Made by a program: the position numbers and the translations under genes. Below, in pieces: positions 8,193 through 15,636 of a DNA stretch of 64,000 nt. Below the pieces are notes generated by a model. The model did no database searches. It saw only the letters and a program-made list of their open reading frames with translations, and was not told where the DNA came from. This stretch comes from an uncultured bacterium (lineage in GTDB: Bacteria; Cyanobacteriota; Vampirovibrionia; Gastranaerophilales; Gastranaerophilaceae). Within the stretch, counting starts at the first letter, position 1; the number at the start of each line of letters is the position of its first letter. Location: contig CADBNI010000031.1 of the NCBI GenBank assembly GCA_902795965.1, positions 1 to 64,000 of the forward strand, read 5' to 3'.

Positions 8193-8504
8193 TTAGTAAT
8201 TGTAATCATCATCCATTTCTTCAAGCTCTTTCGCTTTAAGAAGTTTTTTTGATTTAATCATATTGTTGAATTTTCTCAGTTGTCTCTCCAACTTATATTT
8301 CATCAAATCAACGCTTTCGAGAGCTTGTTTTTTAGCCTCGTTAATAGCGGGACAATGTTTTTCGTACAATTCACATGCTGCCTCTTTGAGTTCTTTGCGA
8401 GATTCTTCACCGGACTTCGGAGCATATAAAACACCCGTGATAATTCCGCCTACAACACCTGCAAGCAAGCCCATTCCGAACATTAAAGATTTGTTTTTAC
8501 TCAT
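8193..8504 (-). CDS. YtxH-domain protein (second copy)
   Basis: The 103-residue protein has a glycine-rich membrane segment (LMFGMGLLAGVVGGIITGVLY, about residues 7-27) and the same motif APKSGEESRKEL as the copy at 7493, then a longer basic helix and an acidic end (EEMDDDYNY). It is the first gene of the YtxH-DUF948-YtxH operon, with a ribosome-binding site like GACGAGGTT. The two YtxH proteins share only the N-terminal half, so they may be old duplicates. Confidence 0.85.
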   Translation of the reverse strand: MSKNKSLMFGMGLLAGVVGGIITGVLYAPKSGEESRKELKEAACELYEKHCPAINEAKKQALESVDLMKYKLERQLRKFNNMIKSKKLLKAKELEEMDDDYNY

Positions 8505-8566
8505 AAATTTAACCTCGTCTTTCGATTTTTATAATAACATATTTTTTTACGGATTACAAGCCGACT

Positions 8567-8611
8567 ATTAGTATGATTATGGACAAACCGAAAAAATTAT
8601 ACTAATATAAT
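8567..8611 (+). promoter_or_regulatory. Inverted repeat and -10 box upstream of the small toxin-like gene
   Basis: ATTAGTAT (8567-8574) and ATACTAAT (8599-8606) are perfect 8-base inverted repeats, and TATAAT lies at 8606-8611 right after the second arm. The -35 box is not clear. The repeat could be an operator on the promoter of the small peptide gene at 8705. Confidence 0.45.
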
Positions 8612-8704
8612 ATTCGCAGGGTAAAAAAAGACTCTTTTCAAAGAACGACGACACAACAACACATATTCAATCTCGGTTGTCAGTTCCGAAGAAAGGAGGT
8701 TGTT

Positions 8705-8785
8705 ATGGACAATTTCAATTTAACGTTGATTATGTTATTTCTGATTTTATTTATAACAAGAAACGACACCCACAATAAAATGTAG
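8705..8785 (+). CDS. 26-residue hydrophobic peptide, type I toxin-like
   Basis: The open frame MDNFNLTLIMLFLILFITRN plus DTHNKM is one membrane helix followed by a short polar tail, the general plan of Fst/Ldr/TxpA-type toxins. A very strong ribosome-binding site (AAAGGAGGTTGTT) precedes it. AACAAC in the leader at about 8653 can pair with GTTGTT right before the ATG, which may hide the start. On the other strand a consensus-like promoter (8848-8876) points back into its 3' end. It is too short to be certain, and no close relative is recognised. Confidence 0.5.
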   Translation: MDNFNLTLIMLFLILFITRNDTHNKM

Positions 8786-8841
8786 ATGTCGCTTCAATCT
8801 CTACAGAGTCTTTGGTAGGTCTGACAAACCACCACCCTGCT
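8757..8841 (-). ncRNA. Candidate antisense RNA to the toxin-like mRNA
   Basis: A promoter on this strand, TTGACA-17-AATAAT (8848-8876), would start RNA near 8841. About 80 bases on, CGACA (8787-8791) and TGTCG (8763-8767, as read on this strand) enclose an inner ACA/TGT pair, followed by TTTCTTGTT. This makes a plausible terminator hairpin. The RNA would overlap the last 30 or so bases of the toxin-like frame, as in convergent type I toxin-antitoxin pairs. Inferred from sequence only. Confidence 0.4.
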
Positions 8842-8847
8842 TTCTAC

Positions 8848-8876
8848 ATTATTTACGATTTTTTCCGATTTGTCAA
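8848..8876 (-). promoter_or_regulatory. Promoter of the candidate antisense RNA
   Basis: Read on the minus strand: TTGACA, 17 bases, AATAAT (five of six bases match the -10 consensus). It lies downstream of a stop codon and between two convergent genes, with no open reading frame in front of it, which favours a non-coding product. Confidence 0.5.
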
Positions 8877-8919
8877 CCCTATTTTTGATAAAATTAATCT
8901 TACGAGTTTAAAAATTTTT

Positions 8920-9279
8920 CTAAATCGCCAATTCAAGCACTATATCACGAATTGCGTCTGCCAGATTGTAAAATTTTTTCCTTTTGACTTTGTGAACCTT
9001 GAACATAATCAGCATTCCATAAATCGCAACGGCAGAAATCGTCTTGATTATCAATTTTGTATGCTGTTTTTCTATAAATTTTAAAACCTTATCAACATTT
9101 TCCGAAAAAGCTATGCTCAGACATCTGACATATTGCATGCAGGTTTGTGTCAGAGGATTAAATGTTTTTACACATTCCGTCAAGTCGCAAACCTTCCTGT
9201 CCGCCTTTATTATCAACCCGATAATATTAAAAGCGATAATCAACTCAGCTATAAAAATTATTGCAATAAAGATGTACAT
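8920..9279 (-). CDS. Small membrane protein of unknown function
   Basis: The 119-residue protein has an N-terminal membrane helix (MYIFIAIIFIAELIIAFNII), a middle section with four cysteines (about residues 31-53), a second hydrophobic stretch (about 79-93) and a basic turn (KVHKVKRKKF). No family is recognised. It is convergent with the toxin-like locus and divergent from the MurT-type gene, 60 bases away. The cysteines would face the same side of the membrane; any role is unknown. Confidence 0.6.
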   Translation of the reverse strand: MYIFIAIIFIAELIIAFNIIGLIIKADRKVCDLTECVKTFNPLTQTCMQYVRCLSIAFSENVDKVLKFIEKQHTKLIIKTISAVAIYGMLIMFKVHKVKRKKFYNLADAIRDIVLELAI

Positions 9280-9339
9280 ATTATTCTTTTTATAATAATA
9301 TATAATCGAGATAAGGGGAATACGTCTAAAGGACTATTT

Positions 9340-10662
9340 ATGAAAATCAGATTTTATTTCGCTATAATTATGGCAAGACTTGCTTATACGGCAATAAAAA
9401 TTCTCGGAAAATCGTCGGGAACTTCGTTTGTCGGAATGCTTGCGCTGAAAATCTGTCCGAATTTCTTACATTATTGTTCAAAATACATAAAAAAAGATAT
9501 AGTAACGGTTACCGGAACAAACGGCAAATCAACAACTTCGGGAATTATCGCTCATATTTTGAAAACCGCAAATCAAAAAGTCGTTCACAATCTTGAAGGT
9601 GCAAATATGCTCACAGGTGTTGCAAATGTTTTTGCGCTAAATGTCAGACCATTCAAAAAATTTGATTATGCGGTCATAGAATCTGATGAGGCATATCTGA
9701 CAAAACTTTACGACTGCATGAATGCGGATTATTTAGTTGTAACAAACCTTTTCCGCGACCAATTAGACAGATACGGCGAACTTGACACGACTGCTGGTTT
9801 TATCAAAAACGCAATAGAAAAAAACAAAAATTTAAGATTAATTTTGAATGCGGACGACCCTTTGGTTTCTACTTTCAACCTTACTGATTATGCGGTATAT
9901 TACGGGTTTGAAAACGTTGAATACGATTGCACATACGAACACAAATCAAACGCTCCGTCAGAAGTTTTCAACTGTTCGTGCAAACATCCTTTACAATACT
10001 CAAAACAATTTTTTGCACAGGAAGGTCATTATTACTGTGAAAACTGCGGTTACAAACGCCCCGATTGTGATTATCCCGCAGACGTGAAGGTTTACAATGA
10101 TTATTCGATAATAACTTTGAATATCAAAGGAATTAAATTTGAGTTCAGAGTAAATCTTACGGGACTTTACAATGCTTATAACGCGCTTGCCTCAATAGCT
10201 TTCGGATTTGAAAACGGTTTGAACCAGGCGGAAATCCAAAAAGCACTTGACAGTTACAAAGCTATTTTCGGCAGAACCGAAAAACGTACTATTAACGGCA
10301 ATCCCGTTTTAATCCAACTTATAAAAAATCCGACAGGTGCAAGCGAAGTTCTTAAAACCGTTGATTTAAACTCAAATATCGTAATAGCAATAAACGATAA
10401 CTATGCTGACGGACGGGATATTTCGTGGCTTTGGGACAGCGATTTTGAACAGCTTAAAGATGCAAAAAAACTCGTCATAACATCAGGTATAAGAGCTTAT
10501 GATATGGCTTTGAGATTGAAATATGCGGGTATTCCGCAAGAAAAAATTATTGTCGAACCGAACGTGAAACGGGCAATCGACAAAGCATCAAAAGATGATA
10601 AAACAACCGTATTACCTTCGTATACGGCATTGTTGGAAATTAAAAACGAAAGGACTAAATAA
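9340..10662 (+). CDS. murT: MurT-type Mur ligase (lipid II amidation subunit)
   Basis: MurT with GatD amidates the D-Glu of lipid II. The Mur-ligase ATP site TVTGTNGKSTTSG, a four-cysteine zinc ribbon (NCSCKH and CENCGY) in the middle domain, and the C-terminal DUF1727 motif ADGRDISWLWDSDFE are all present. The Asp in this motif completes the GatD catalytic triad in known complexes. I place the start at 9340; upstream codons to 9133 belong to no domain and overlap the divergent gene. No gatD follows; pdxJ starts immediately after the stop. Confidence 0.88.
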   Translation: MKIRFYFAIIMARLAYTAIKILGKSSGTSFVGMLALKICPNFLHYCSKYIKKDIVTVTGTNGKSTTSGIIAHILKTANQKVVHNLEGANMLTGVANVFALNVRPFKKFDYAVIESDEAYLTKLYDCMNADYLVVTNLFRDQLDRYGELDTTAGFIKNAIEKNKNLRLILNADDPLVSTFNLTDYAVYYGFENVEYDCTYEHKSNAPSEVFNCSCKHPLQYSKQFFAQEGHYYCENCGYKRPDCDYPADVKVYNDYSIITLNIKGIKFEFRVNLTGLYNAYNALASIAFGFENGLNQAEIQKALDSYKAIFGRTEKRTINGNPVLIQLIKNPTGASEVLKTVDLNSNIVIAINDNYADGRDISWLWDSDFEQLKDAKKLVITSGIRAYDMALRLKYAGIPQEKIIVEPNVKRAIDKASKDDKTTVLPSYTALLEIKNERTK

Positions 10663-11373
10663 ATGCTATTAGGTGTAAATATTGATCATATCGCAACATT
10701 AAGAAACGCAAGGGGCGGAATTGAGCCGAGCGTAATTTTGGGTGCGCAAATTGCCGAAGAAAACGGTGCAACCTCTATTACAACTCATTTGAGAGAGGAC
10801 AGACGCCATATTAAAGATGAAGATATTTATACGCTTATAAAAACGATTAAGACAAACCTTAACCTTGAAATGGCAATGGCTGACGATATTCAGGAAATTG
10901 CACTTGAGGTAAAACCGCATTCGATTTGTCTTGTTCCCGAAAAAAGGCAGGAAGTCACAACCGAAGGCGGGCTTGATGTTTCGGGACAGCTTGAAAAAGT
11001 AACCGAATTTATAAAACCGATTTTAGATGCGGGAATTATTGTAAGTTTGTTTATCGACCCTGACGAAGAACAGGTAAAAGCCTCAGCCAAGACGGGAGCG
11101 CAGTTTATTGAAATGCACACGGGTGCTTATGCGGAATGTTTCGGGTATAAAGAGGAAGAAGAAGAATTTCAAAAACTCAAAAAATCCGCAGAACTTGCCC
11201 AAAGTTTGGGGTTAAAAGTCAATGCAGGTCACGGACTGAATTACGAAAACGTCCACAGAATGCACGAAATTAAGGGACTTTATGAACTAAATATAGGTCA
11301 CAGTATAATTTCACGCGCAGTATTTACGGGACTTGGTGAAGCAGTTAGTAAGATGAAAGAATTAATAAAGTGA
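10663..11373 (+). CDS. pdxJ: Pyridoxine 5'-phosphate synthase PdxJ
   Basis: PdxJ closes the ring of vitamin B6 from 1-deoxyxylulose 5-phosphate and 3-amino-2-oxopropyl phosphate. The N-terminus LGVNIDHIATLRNARGG, the THLREDRRHI motif and the C-terminal LNIGHSIISRAVF phosphate-binding segment are characteristic, and 236 residues is the normal size. It starts immediately after the murT stop, so the two are probably cotranscribed. No other B6 gene is in the window. Confidence 0.96.
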   Translation: MLLGVNIDHIATLRNARGGIEPSVILGAQIAEENGATSITTHLREDRRHIKDEDIYTLIKTIKTNLNLEMAMADDIQEIALEVKPHSICLVPEKRQEVTTEGGLDVSGQLEKVTEFIKPILDAGIIVSLFIDPDEEQVKASAKTGAQFIEMHTGAYAECFGYKEEEEEFQKLKKSAELAQSLGLKVNAGHGLNYENVHRMHEIKGLYELNIGHSIISRAVFTGLGEAVSKMKELIK

Positions 11374-11426
11374 AACGTGAGAAGTGAAAAGTCCTTATCG
11401 GAATTAATTTTTAAAGGAAAAATTTT

Positions 11427-11741
11427 ATGAAATCAGAGCAGGAAATAATTGAAGAAATGCAGCAGGTTGTTGAGCAAATGAGGCTTGACGACATTGAGGA
11501 CAATCCGAATATTGTTGATGAAATGTTTGACTGCGATTGCTGCGGTGAAAATAAATGTCTTGCGGGTTCTATTGAATATGAGGGTTACAGGCTTTGCAAC
11601 GACTGTGTTTTGCTTGCGGAAACAGGATTTGCGCTAAACAAAATCAAATCCGTAACCGAACTTGTCGAAGCAATCGAGGACAAAAACCTTGAACGCCTTG
11701 CACAATTCATTAAAGACGAAGAAAAACGGGCAAATAATTAG
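11427..11741 (+). CDS. Small protein with a zinc-ribbon-like centre
   Basis: The 104-residue protein has an acidic helical N-terminus (about residues 1-33), a cysteine cluster CDCCGENKC (about 35-43) and CNDC (about 57-60) that could bind zinc, and a helical C-terminus. The clear ribosome-binding site AAAGGAAAAAT precedes the start. It is 53 bases after pdxJ; the gap carries a short GTGAAACGTGAGAAGTGAAAAG repeat. No family is recognised; two closely spaced cysteine pairs suggest a structural metal site or contact with RNA or protein. Confidence 0.7.
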   Translation: MKSEQEIIEEMQQVVEQMRLDDIEDNPNIVDEMFDCDCCGENKCLAGSIEYEGYRLCNDCVLLAETGFALNKIKSVTELVEAIEDKNLERLAQFIKDEEKRANN

Positions 11742-11742
11742 T

Positions 11743-11985
11743 TTACACAAACTCCAAATTTCTTACCTGAAATGATGAAATCAATGATTTTACATCATCG
11801 GACGGTAATTTGCATTTAAGTTTTTTTTCGGGAAATTTTCTGTAATAATATTCTGACGACAAGACCATAAACCGCAAGCCGTCAAAAATGTTCATTGACG
11901 ACAAATCAAGCGAAAAACCCGAACCGTCATTCTTATCCAAATAATCTTTAAATCCGTCTATATTTTTAAACTTTAATTCTGCCAT
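11743..11985 (-). CDS. Hypothetical protein of about 80 residues
   Basis: A small soluble protein starting MAELKFKNIDGFKDYL, with alternating charged and hydrophobic residues (GFSLDLSSMNIFDGLRFMVL). This resembles small STAS- or antitoxin-like folds, but no family is recognised. An in-frame ATG at 12003 gives six more residues; neither start has a good ribosome-binding site, and I prefer 11985. It is convergent with the zinc-ribbon-like gene, with only one base between the stops. Confidence 0.55.
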   Translation of the reverse strand: MAELKFKNIDGFKDYLDKNDGSGFSLDLSSMNIFDGLRFMVLSSEYYYRKFPEKKLKCKLPSDDVKSLISSFQVRNLEFV

Positions 11986-12084
11986 ACAAAACTCTACGCA
12001 CATAATTTACAAAATTTAAATATTTTGCGTAAATTTAATTCTTTTGTATGATATTTATAATATAATTTTTTAGGGGTAAGAAAA

Positions 12085-13074
12085 ATGGAAACACTTGTTA
12101 TGGAAGCTAATGAAATTAACGAACTCGCAAAAAATGTTCTCGATATCGAAGCGAACTCTATTTTGCGGTTGAAAAATAATATCGGTGAAGAATTTGACCG
12201 CGCTATTGATTTTTTATTCAACTGTAAAGGTCGTGTAATCGTCACAGGTATGGGAAAATCGGGTCATATTGGCAGAAAAATTGCCGCAACATTGACTTCT
12301 ACGGGAACTCCTTCGTATTTTCTTCACCCTGCGGAAAGTACTCACGGAGATTCGGGGATTATTACAAGAAATGACGTTGTAATTGCAATCTCAAACAGCG
12401 GAGAAACTCAGGAACTTTTAAATCTTTTACCTTTAATTAAACGCTTTGGGGTTACTCTCATTGCAATGACGGGCAAATTAAACTCGTCACTTGCCCGTGT
12501 TGCGGACGTAACGCTTGATATATCGGTAGAACGCGAGGCTTGTCCTCTTAATAAAGCTCCTACGGCAAGCACTACGGCAACTCTTGCGATGGGTGATGCG
12601 CTTGCGGTTTGTTTACTCAAGAAACGCGGATTTACGGAAAAAGACTTTTTGCTTTTCCACCCCTCAGGTGCTTTGGGCAAAGGATTTACCTACAAAGTTG
12701 CGGACTTGATGCTTTCAGATACCGAAAAACTTCCGATTGCCAAAGAAACGGATACTTTCGTACAAACTATAGAACTTATCTCCGAAAAGAAATTGGGTAT
12801 GGCAATGATAGTTGATGAAAGCGGACGTTTGACAGGGGTTTTGACGGACGGGGACATAAGAAGAACACTTATTAAGTATCAAAACATCAGACCGTTGTTG
12901 GCAAAAGACGTTATGTCAGTGAATCCGAAACATATTTCAAGTACGGATTACGGTGCTGCGGCTTTGAATCTTATGGAAAAATATTCGATTACGGCATTAG
13001 CTGTTGTTGATGAAAACAACAGACCTTCGGGTGTAATTCATATTCATGATTTGTTGAAAGCGGGTGTTGCATGA
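12085..13074 (+). CDS. kdsD: D-arabinose 5-phosphate isomerase
   Basis: KdsD converts ribulose 5-phosphate to arabinose 5-phosphate, the first step to Kdo in LPS. The sugar-isomerase (SIS) domain covers about residues 30-190 with TGMGKSGHIGRKIA, HPAESTHGDSG and ISNSGET motifs, and two CBS domains follow (about 205-325). The length of 329 is usual. It overlaps kdsC by four bases (ATGA), so the two enzymes are translationally coupled. The pair is good evidence for an outer membrane with LPS. Confidence 0.95.
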   Translation: METLVMEANEINELAKNVLDIEANSILRLKNNIGEEFDRAIDFLFNCKGRVIVTGMGKSGHIGRKIAATLTSTGTPSYFLHPAESTHGDSGIITRNDVVIAISNSGETQELLNLLPLIKRFGVTLIAMTGKLNSSLARVADVTLDISVEREACPLNKAPTASTTATLAMGDALAVCLLKKRGFTEKDFLLFHPSGALGKGFTYKVADLMLSDTEKLPIAKETDTFVQTIELISEKKLGMAMIVDESGRLTGVLTDGDIRRTLIKYQNIRPLLAKDVMSVNPKHISSTDYGAAALNLMEKYSITALAVVDENNRPSGVIHIHDLLKAGVA

Positions 13075-13529
13075 TAAAACTTGCGGCATTTGATGTTGAC
13101 GGAGTTTTGACTGACGGAAGTTTGACGTTTGACGAATTTGGTCACGAATATAAAACTTTTAACGCAAAAGACGGTCAAGGCATTGTAAATTTAAACAATG
13201 CAGGTATTGTAACCGCTATAATTACGGCAAGACAAAACGGTACGGTCGAACACCGCGCTAAAAATCTTAATATAAAAGAACTTCATCAGGGTTCAAAAAA
13301 TAAAATCGCAACATTGGAAGAAATTTTGAAAAAATACGGATTTGGTTTTGAAGAAGTGGCTTATATGGGTGACGATTTGCCAGATATTTGTATTTTGGAA
13401 AAAGTCGCATTGAAAGGTTGCCCGAATGATGCGGTTGATGAGGTGAAATCGGTTGCGAACTTCGTTTCGTCCAAAAACGGCGGACGCGGGGCAGTCAGAG
13501 AATTTTGCGATTATATATTAAAATTTTAG
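13071..13529 (+). CDS. kdsC: Kdo 8-phosphate phosphatase
   Basis: A HAD-superfamily phosphatase of 152 residues, slightly short. It carries the nucleophile motif FDVDGVLTDG (Asp at about residue 8 and general acid two residues on), the TAR motif II region and the MGDDLPD motif. It removes the phosphate from Kdo 8-phosphate. Cap-less, tetramer-forming KdsC proteins have this size. The start overlaps the kdsD stop. kdsA and kdsB are not in the window. Confidence 0.94.
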   Translation: MIKLAAFDVDGVLTDGSLTFDEFGHEYKTFNAKDGQGIVNLNNAGIVTAIITARQNGTVEHRAKNLNIKELHQGSKNKIATLEEILKKYGFGFEEVAYMGDDLPDICILEKVALKGCPNDAVDEVKSVANFVSSKNGGRGAVREFCDYILKF

Positions 13530-13727
13530 CGGGTAGTCTTTGGGGATTTTCCAACCGTTTAACCGGATTATTGCAGTACAATACGCTCTATCAAGTGAAG
13601 TAGGCAATTCCGGTTTACACCCAAACGTAGAACTTGTTTTCAATACGTTTTCACTTCCGTTCCAACTGATTTTATACGGCTCTACAAGCCTGTTAATATA
13701 TATATGATTATTAGATACCCCGACTTA
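13527..13727 (-). pseudogene. C-terminal remnant of a pilin-like gene
   Basis: On the minus strand this stretch reads about 65 codons to a stop and ends ...AYCTAIIRLNGWKIPKDY, PLKF. That is clearly the same ending as the pilins at 36561 (NGWKIPKDYPFKVK) and 45301 (NGWKIPNDYPYKVR). No start, leader or FTLAEV segment exists: an in-frame stop lies just upstream and repeat DNA follows. It looks like what remains of an eighth pilin gene after deletion of its 5' part and its regulator. It overlaps the kdsC end by three bases. Confidence 0.75.
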
Positions 13728-13737
13728 GGAGCATCCT

Positions 13738-13777
13738 TAAGACAAGATTCTGAAACAAGTTCAGAATGACGTGAAGG
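13738..13777. repeat. Short dispersed repeat, family B
   Basis: The stretch AGATTCTGAAACAAGTTCAG followed by AATGAC belongs to a second family of small palindromic repeats, whose ends read like GTCATTCTGA and GAGATT. Related copies are at about 23925, 27988, 38799 and 50899. It is followed by a run of TGAAACG-type heptamers (13793-13825). Confidence 0.5.
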
Positions 13778-13844
13778 ACGGAAAGTCTGTTGTGAAAAGT
13801 GAAACGTGAAAGGTGAAAAGTTCTTTACAGTCAAGATTGAACCC

Positions 13845-13917
13845 CCACCCGAATTTCTAACGCTCCGCGTTGAAATTCTGCCCTCCCCCATGGGGAGGGT
13901 TAGGGAGAGGGGCTGTA
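13845..13917. repeat. Palindromic repeat element, family A
   Basis: Here the core is GAATTTC-TAACGC-TCC-GCGTT-GAAATTC, a different sequence from the copy at position 14 but still self-complementary, flanked by CCCCCACCC and by CCCTCCCC / GGGGAGGG. It fills most of the gap between the pilin remnant and the intact pilin gene. Confidence 0.7.
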
Positions 13918-13929
13918 TATGACAAATCG

Positions 13930-14691
13930 CTATTTTTTGCATTTTGTTTTGCCCGTCCAAGACAGGTCATCACAATGCAGGTAGTCCATATTACCATTTG
14001 TTATAATCCAACCCGCGCCGTTATCTCCGCTACCCGTTTTATCCATTATGCTCTGCAAAGTTTCTTGAGCCTTTTCTATACTACCTCTATGAGCAGGTGT
14101 ACCAAACGGAATAAGTTTATCCTTCAGCAACAAAAAGCCGAAAGAGTCCTTTCCTTGTACATTAGGCTTTTTATATCCGTTTAAATCAACACTGACAAGC
14201 CCGCAAACCGTTGTATGTCCCTCACTGTTTTGGTATGTACATGTCGGAGAATATACTGCCAACCTTACAGCCGTACCGTCACTCATTACAAAATTCGATA
14301 TTCCGCAAACATTTGCCCAATTCCCAACTCGTTTCCAATTATCCTCCGCACCCGAAAGAGTTGCATGATTATCGGCAAAACAACTAAAATCACCTGTCGT
14401 AGTACACTCTTTTGTAATGTTAAGATACTGTTTAAGTATATGAACCCAATCGACGGATGCTGCAATTTTATCCTCGTTATCCGACCATTCGGACATTTCA
14501 CCGTAATCAACTTTTGCATGTTCTATTGCCTGCGAAAATGTCGAATAAAATTTCTTCAGTTTTACAATATTTTCCTGTTCCTGATGTTTTTGTACCAATA
14601 CGGGTATGGTCATTGCCGCCACGACACCGATAATCCCGAGGGTGATTAAGACTTCGGCAAGCGTAAAGGCTTTTGTATTTTTTCTGTTCAT
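13930..14691 (-). CDS. Pilin-like protein (cassette 2)
   Basis: A 253-residue pseudopilin with leader MNRKNTKA and cleavage before F9 of FTLAEVLITLGIIGVVAA. It has the family segment QKHQEQENIVKLKKFYSTFSQA after the membrane helix and the motif DLNGYKKPNVQGKDSFGF at about residues 175-195. Several cysteines could form disulphides outside the cell. The ribosome-binding site GGAGG is six bases before the ATG. It is divergent from the XRE gene at 14827 and expressed from an exact consensus promoter flanked by 17-base repeats. The C-terminus lacks the NGWKIP ending. Confidence 0.88.
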   Translation of the reverse strand: MNRKNTKAFTLAEVLITLGIIGVVAAMTIPVLVQKHQEQENIVKLKKFYSTFSQAIEHAKVDYGEMSEWSDNEDKIAASVDWVHILKQYLNITKECTTTGDFSCFADNHATLSGAEDNWKRVGNWANVCGISNFVMSDGTAVRLAVYSPTCTYQNSEGHTTVCGLVSVDLNGYKKPNVQGKDSFGFLLLKDKLIPFGTPAHRGSIEKAQETLQSIMDKTGSGDNGAGWIITNGNMDYLHCDDLSWTGKTKCKK

Positions 14692-14722
14692 AATTCCTCC
14701 TTATTTTGTACTCTTTATTTTT

Positions 14723-14770
14723 ATTATAACGCATATTATACCCTTTGTCAATATATAACGCATATTATAC
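14723..14770 (-). promoter_or_regulatory. Pilin promoter and twin operators, cassette 2
   Basis: On the minus strand, TTGACA (14746-14751) and TATAAT (14723-14728) are 17 bases apart. Two identical 17-base copies of TATAACGCATATTATAC (plus strand) lie at 14725-14741 and 14754-14770. One covers the -10 box and spacer, the other sits just upstream of -35. Each copy contains the inverted arms TATAA and TTATA. The 29-base spacing is close to three helical turns, which fits two dimers binding on one face. Confidence 0.75.
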
Positions 14771-14826
14771 GTGTAATATAACAAAGTTGCGCTATAAAAT
14801 CGAAAAGGGGTCATAAGTGAGGTGTT

Positions 14827-15144
14827 ATGGATATTATAAGTTTGAAGGAAACAGGATTGTTAATCAGGACACACAGACTTTTGAAGGGGTTGACACAATT
14901 TCAGTTAGCCGAAGCCGTTGAAATGGACGAAAAGCAATTAGGCAAAATAGAACGCGGTCTGCATTATCCGAATGTTGCAACTTTTTTGAAAATAATAAAA
15001 AAATTAGATATTAATGTAGAAAATTTTTACAAATCCAAAACCACATTTCAAAATAGTGAAAACCTGAACAATTTATTGCAAAAAGCTACGGCAAAAGAAC
15101 TTGAACTTACATATATATTCTTAAAAACCATTAAAAATATGTAA
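14827..15144 (+). CDS. XRE-family HTH regulator paired with the pilin at 13930 (cassette 2)
   Basis: A 105-residue protein with a helix-turn-helix at about residues 9-63 (LIRTHRLLKGLTQFQLAEAV, then LGKIERGLHYPN) and the C-terminal tail KATAKELELTYIFLKTIKN. The tail is nearly the same as that of the regulator at 55309 (TATPKELKKYLTIIKTIKE). It is divergent from the pilin gene, with twin 17-base repeats between them. Probably the cassette's repressor, and possibly autoregulated. Confidence 0.85.
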   Translation: MDIISLKETGLLIRTHRLLKGLTQFQLAEAVEMDEKQLGKIERGLHYPNVATFLKIIKKLDINVENFYKSKTTFQNSENLNNLLQKATAKELELTYIFLKTIKNM

Positions 15145-15196
15145 CGTATTTTTGAAATGACTGATTTTGTGGTATTATTGACTTGAGGAGAGGAAA

Positions 15197-15556
15197 ATGT
15201 TTGAGATTAAGACACAGGCTTTTTTTGCGGCAGCACATCATCTTTTGAACTACGAAGGAGAATGCGAAAACCAACACGGGCATAACTGGCTCGTTGAGGC
15301 TTGCGTACAAGGAGATACGCTCGACAAAAGCAACATTTTGATTGATTACAAAGTTTTAAAACGTGAACTTAAAGCGGTTCTTGACCTTTTGGATCATAAA
15401 GATATTAACGAATTGCCCGAATTTAAAGGCGAAAGCCCGTCAAGTGAAATGATTGCATGTTTTATTTACAACAAACTGAAAGAAAAAATCGTGCAGTTGA
15501 GCAAAGTTTCCGTTTGGGAAACTCAATCCTCCTGCTGTTCGTATTTTGAAGAATAG
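15197..15556 (+). CDS. queD: 6-carboxytetrahydropterin synthase QueD
   Basis: QueD makes 6-carboxy-tetrahydropterin, the second step of queuosine synthesis. The 119-residue protein has the zinc ligands in FFAAAHHL and QHGHNW, the catalytic Cys in GECENQHGH and the Glu of WETQSSC near the C-terminus. QueC, QueE and QueF are not in the window and no preQ1 riboswitch is seen in front. The ribosome-binding site GAGGAGAGG is strong. Confidence 0.92.
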   Translation: MFEIKTQAFFAAAHHLLNYEGECENQHGHNWLVEACVQGDTLDKSNILIDYKVLKRELKAVLDLLDHKDINELPEFKGESPSSEMIACFIYNKLKEKIVQLSKVSVWETQSSCCSYFEE

Positions 15557-15636
15557 ATAAAACTTTTATACTGCGAACGCGGTGAGTTTAAAGAGCTTTT
15601 CACGTTTCGCCTCTCACGTTTCACCAAGGAGAAAAA

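Noticed and set aside
8812-9084. Open frame of 90 codons on the plus strand
   Set aside because: It is largely the complement of the membrane-protein gene at 8920 and covers the antisense promoter; its composition is not protein-like.
9133-9339. Upstream extension of the murT frame
   Set aside because: It overlaps the divergent membrane-protein gene, has no ribosome-binding site and matches no part of a Mur ligase; the ATG at 9340 starts right before the family's N-terminus.
13682-13960. Open frame of 92 codons on the minus strand
   Set aside because: It consists of repeat DNA of families A and B and overlaps the pilin remnant in another frame; no ribosome-binding site.
14725-14770. Possible CRISPR-like repeat
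   Set aside because: Only two copies, 12 bases apart, placed on a promoter; better explained as operator sites.
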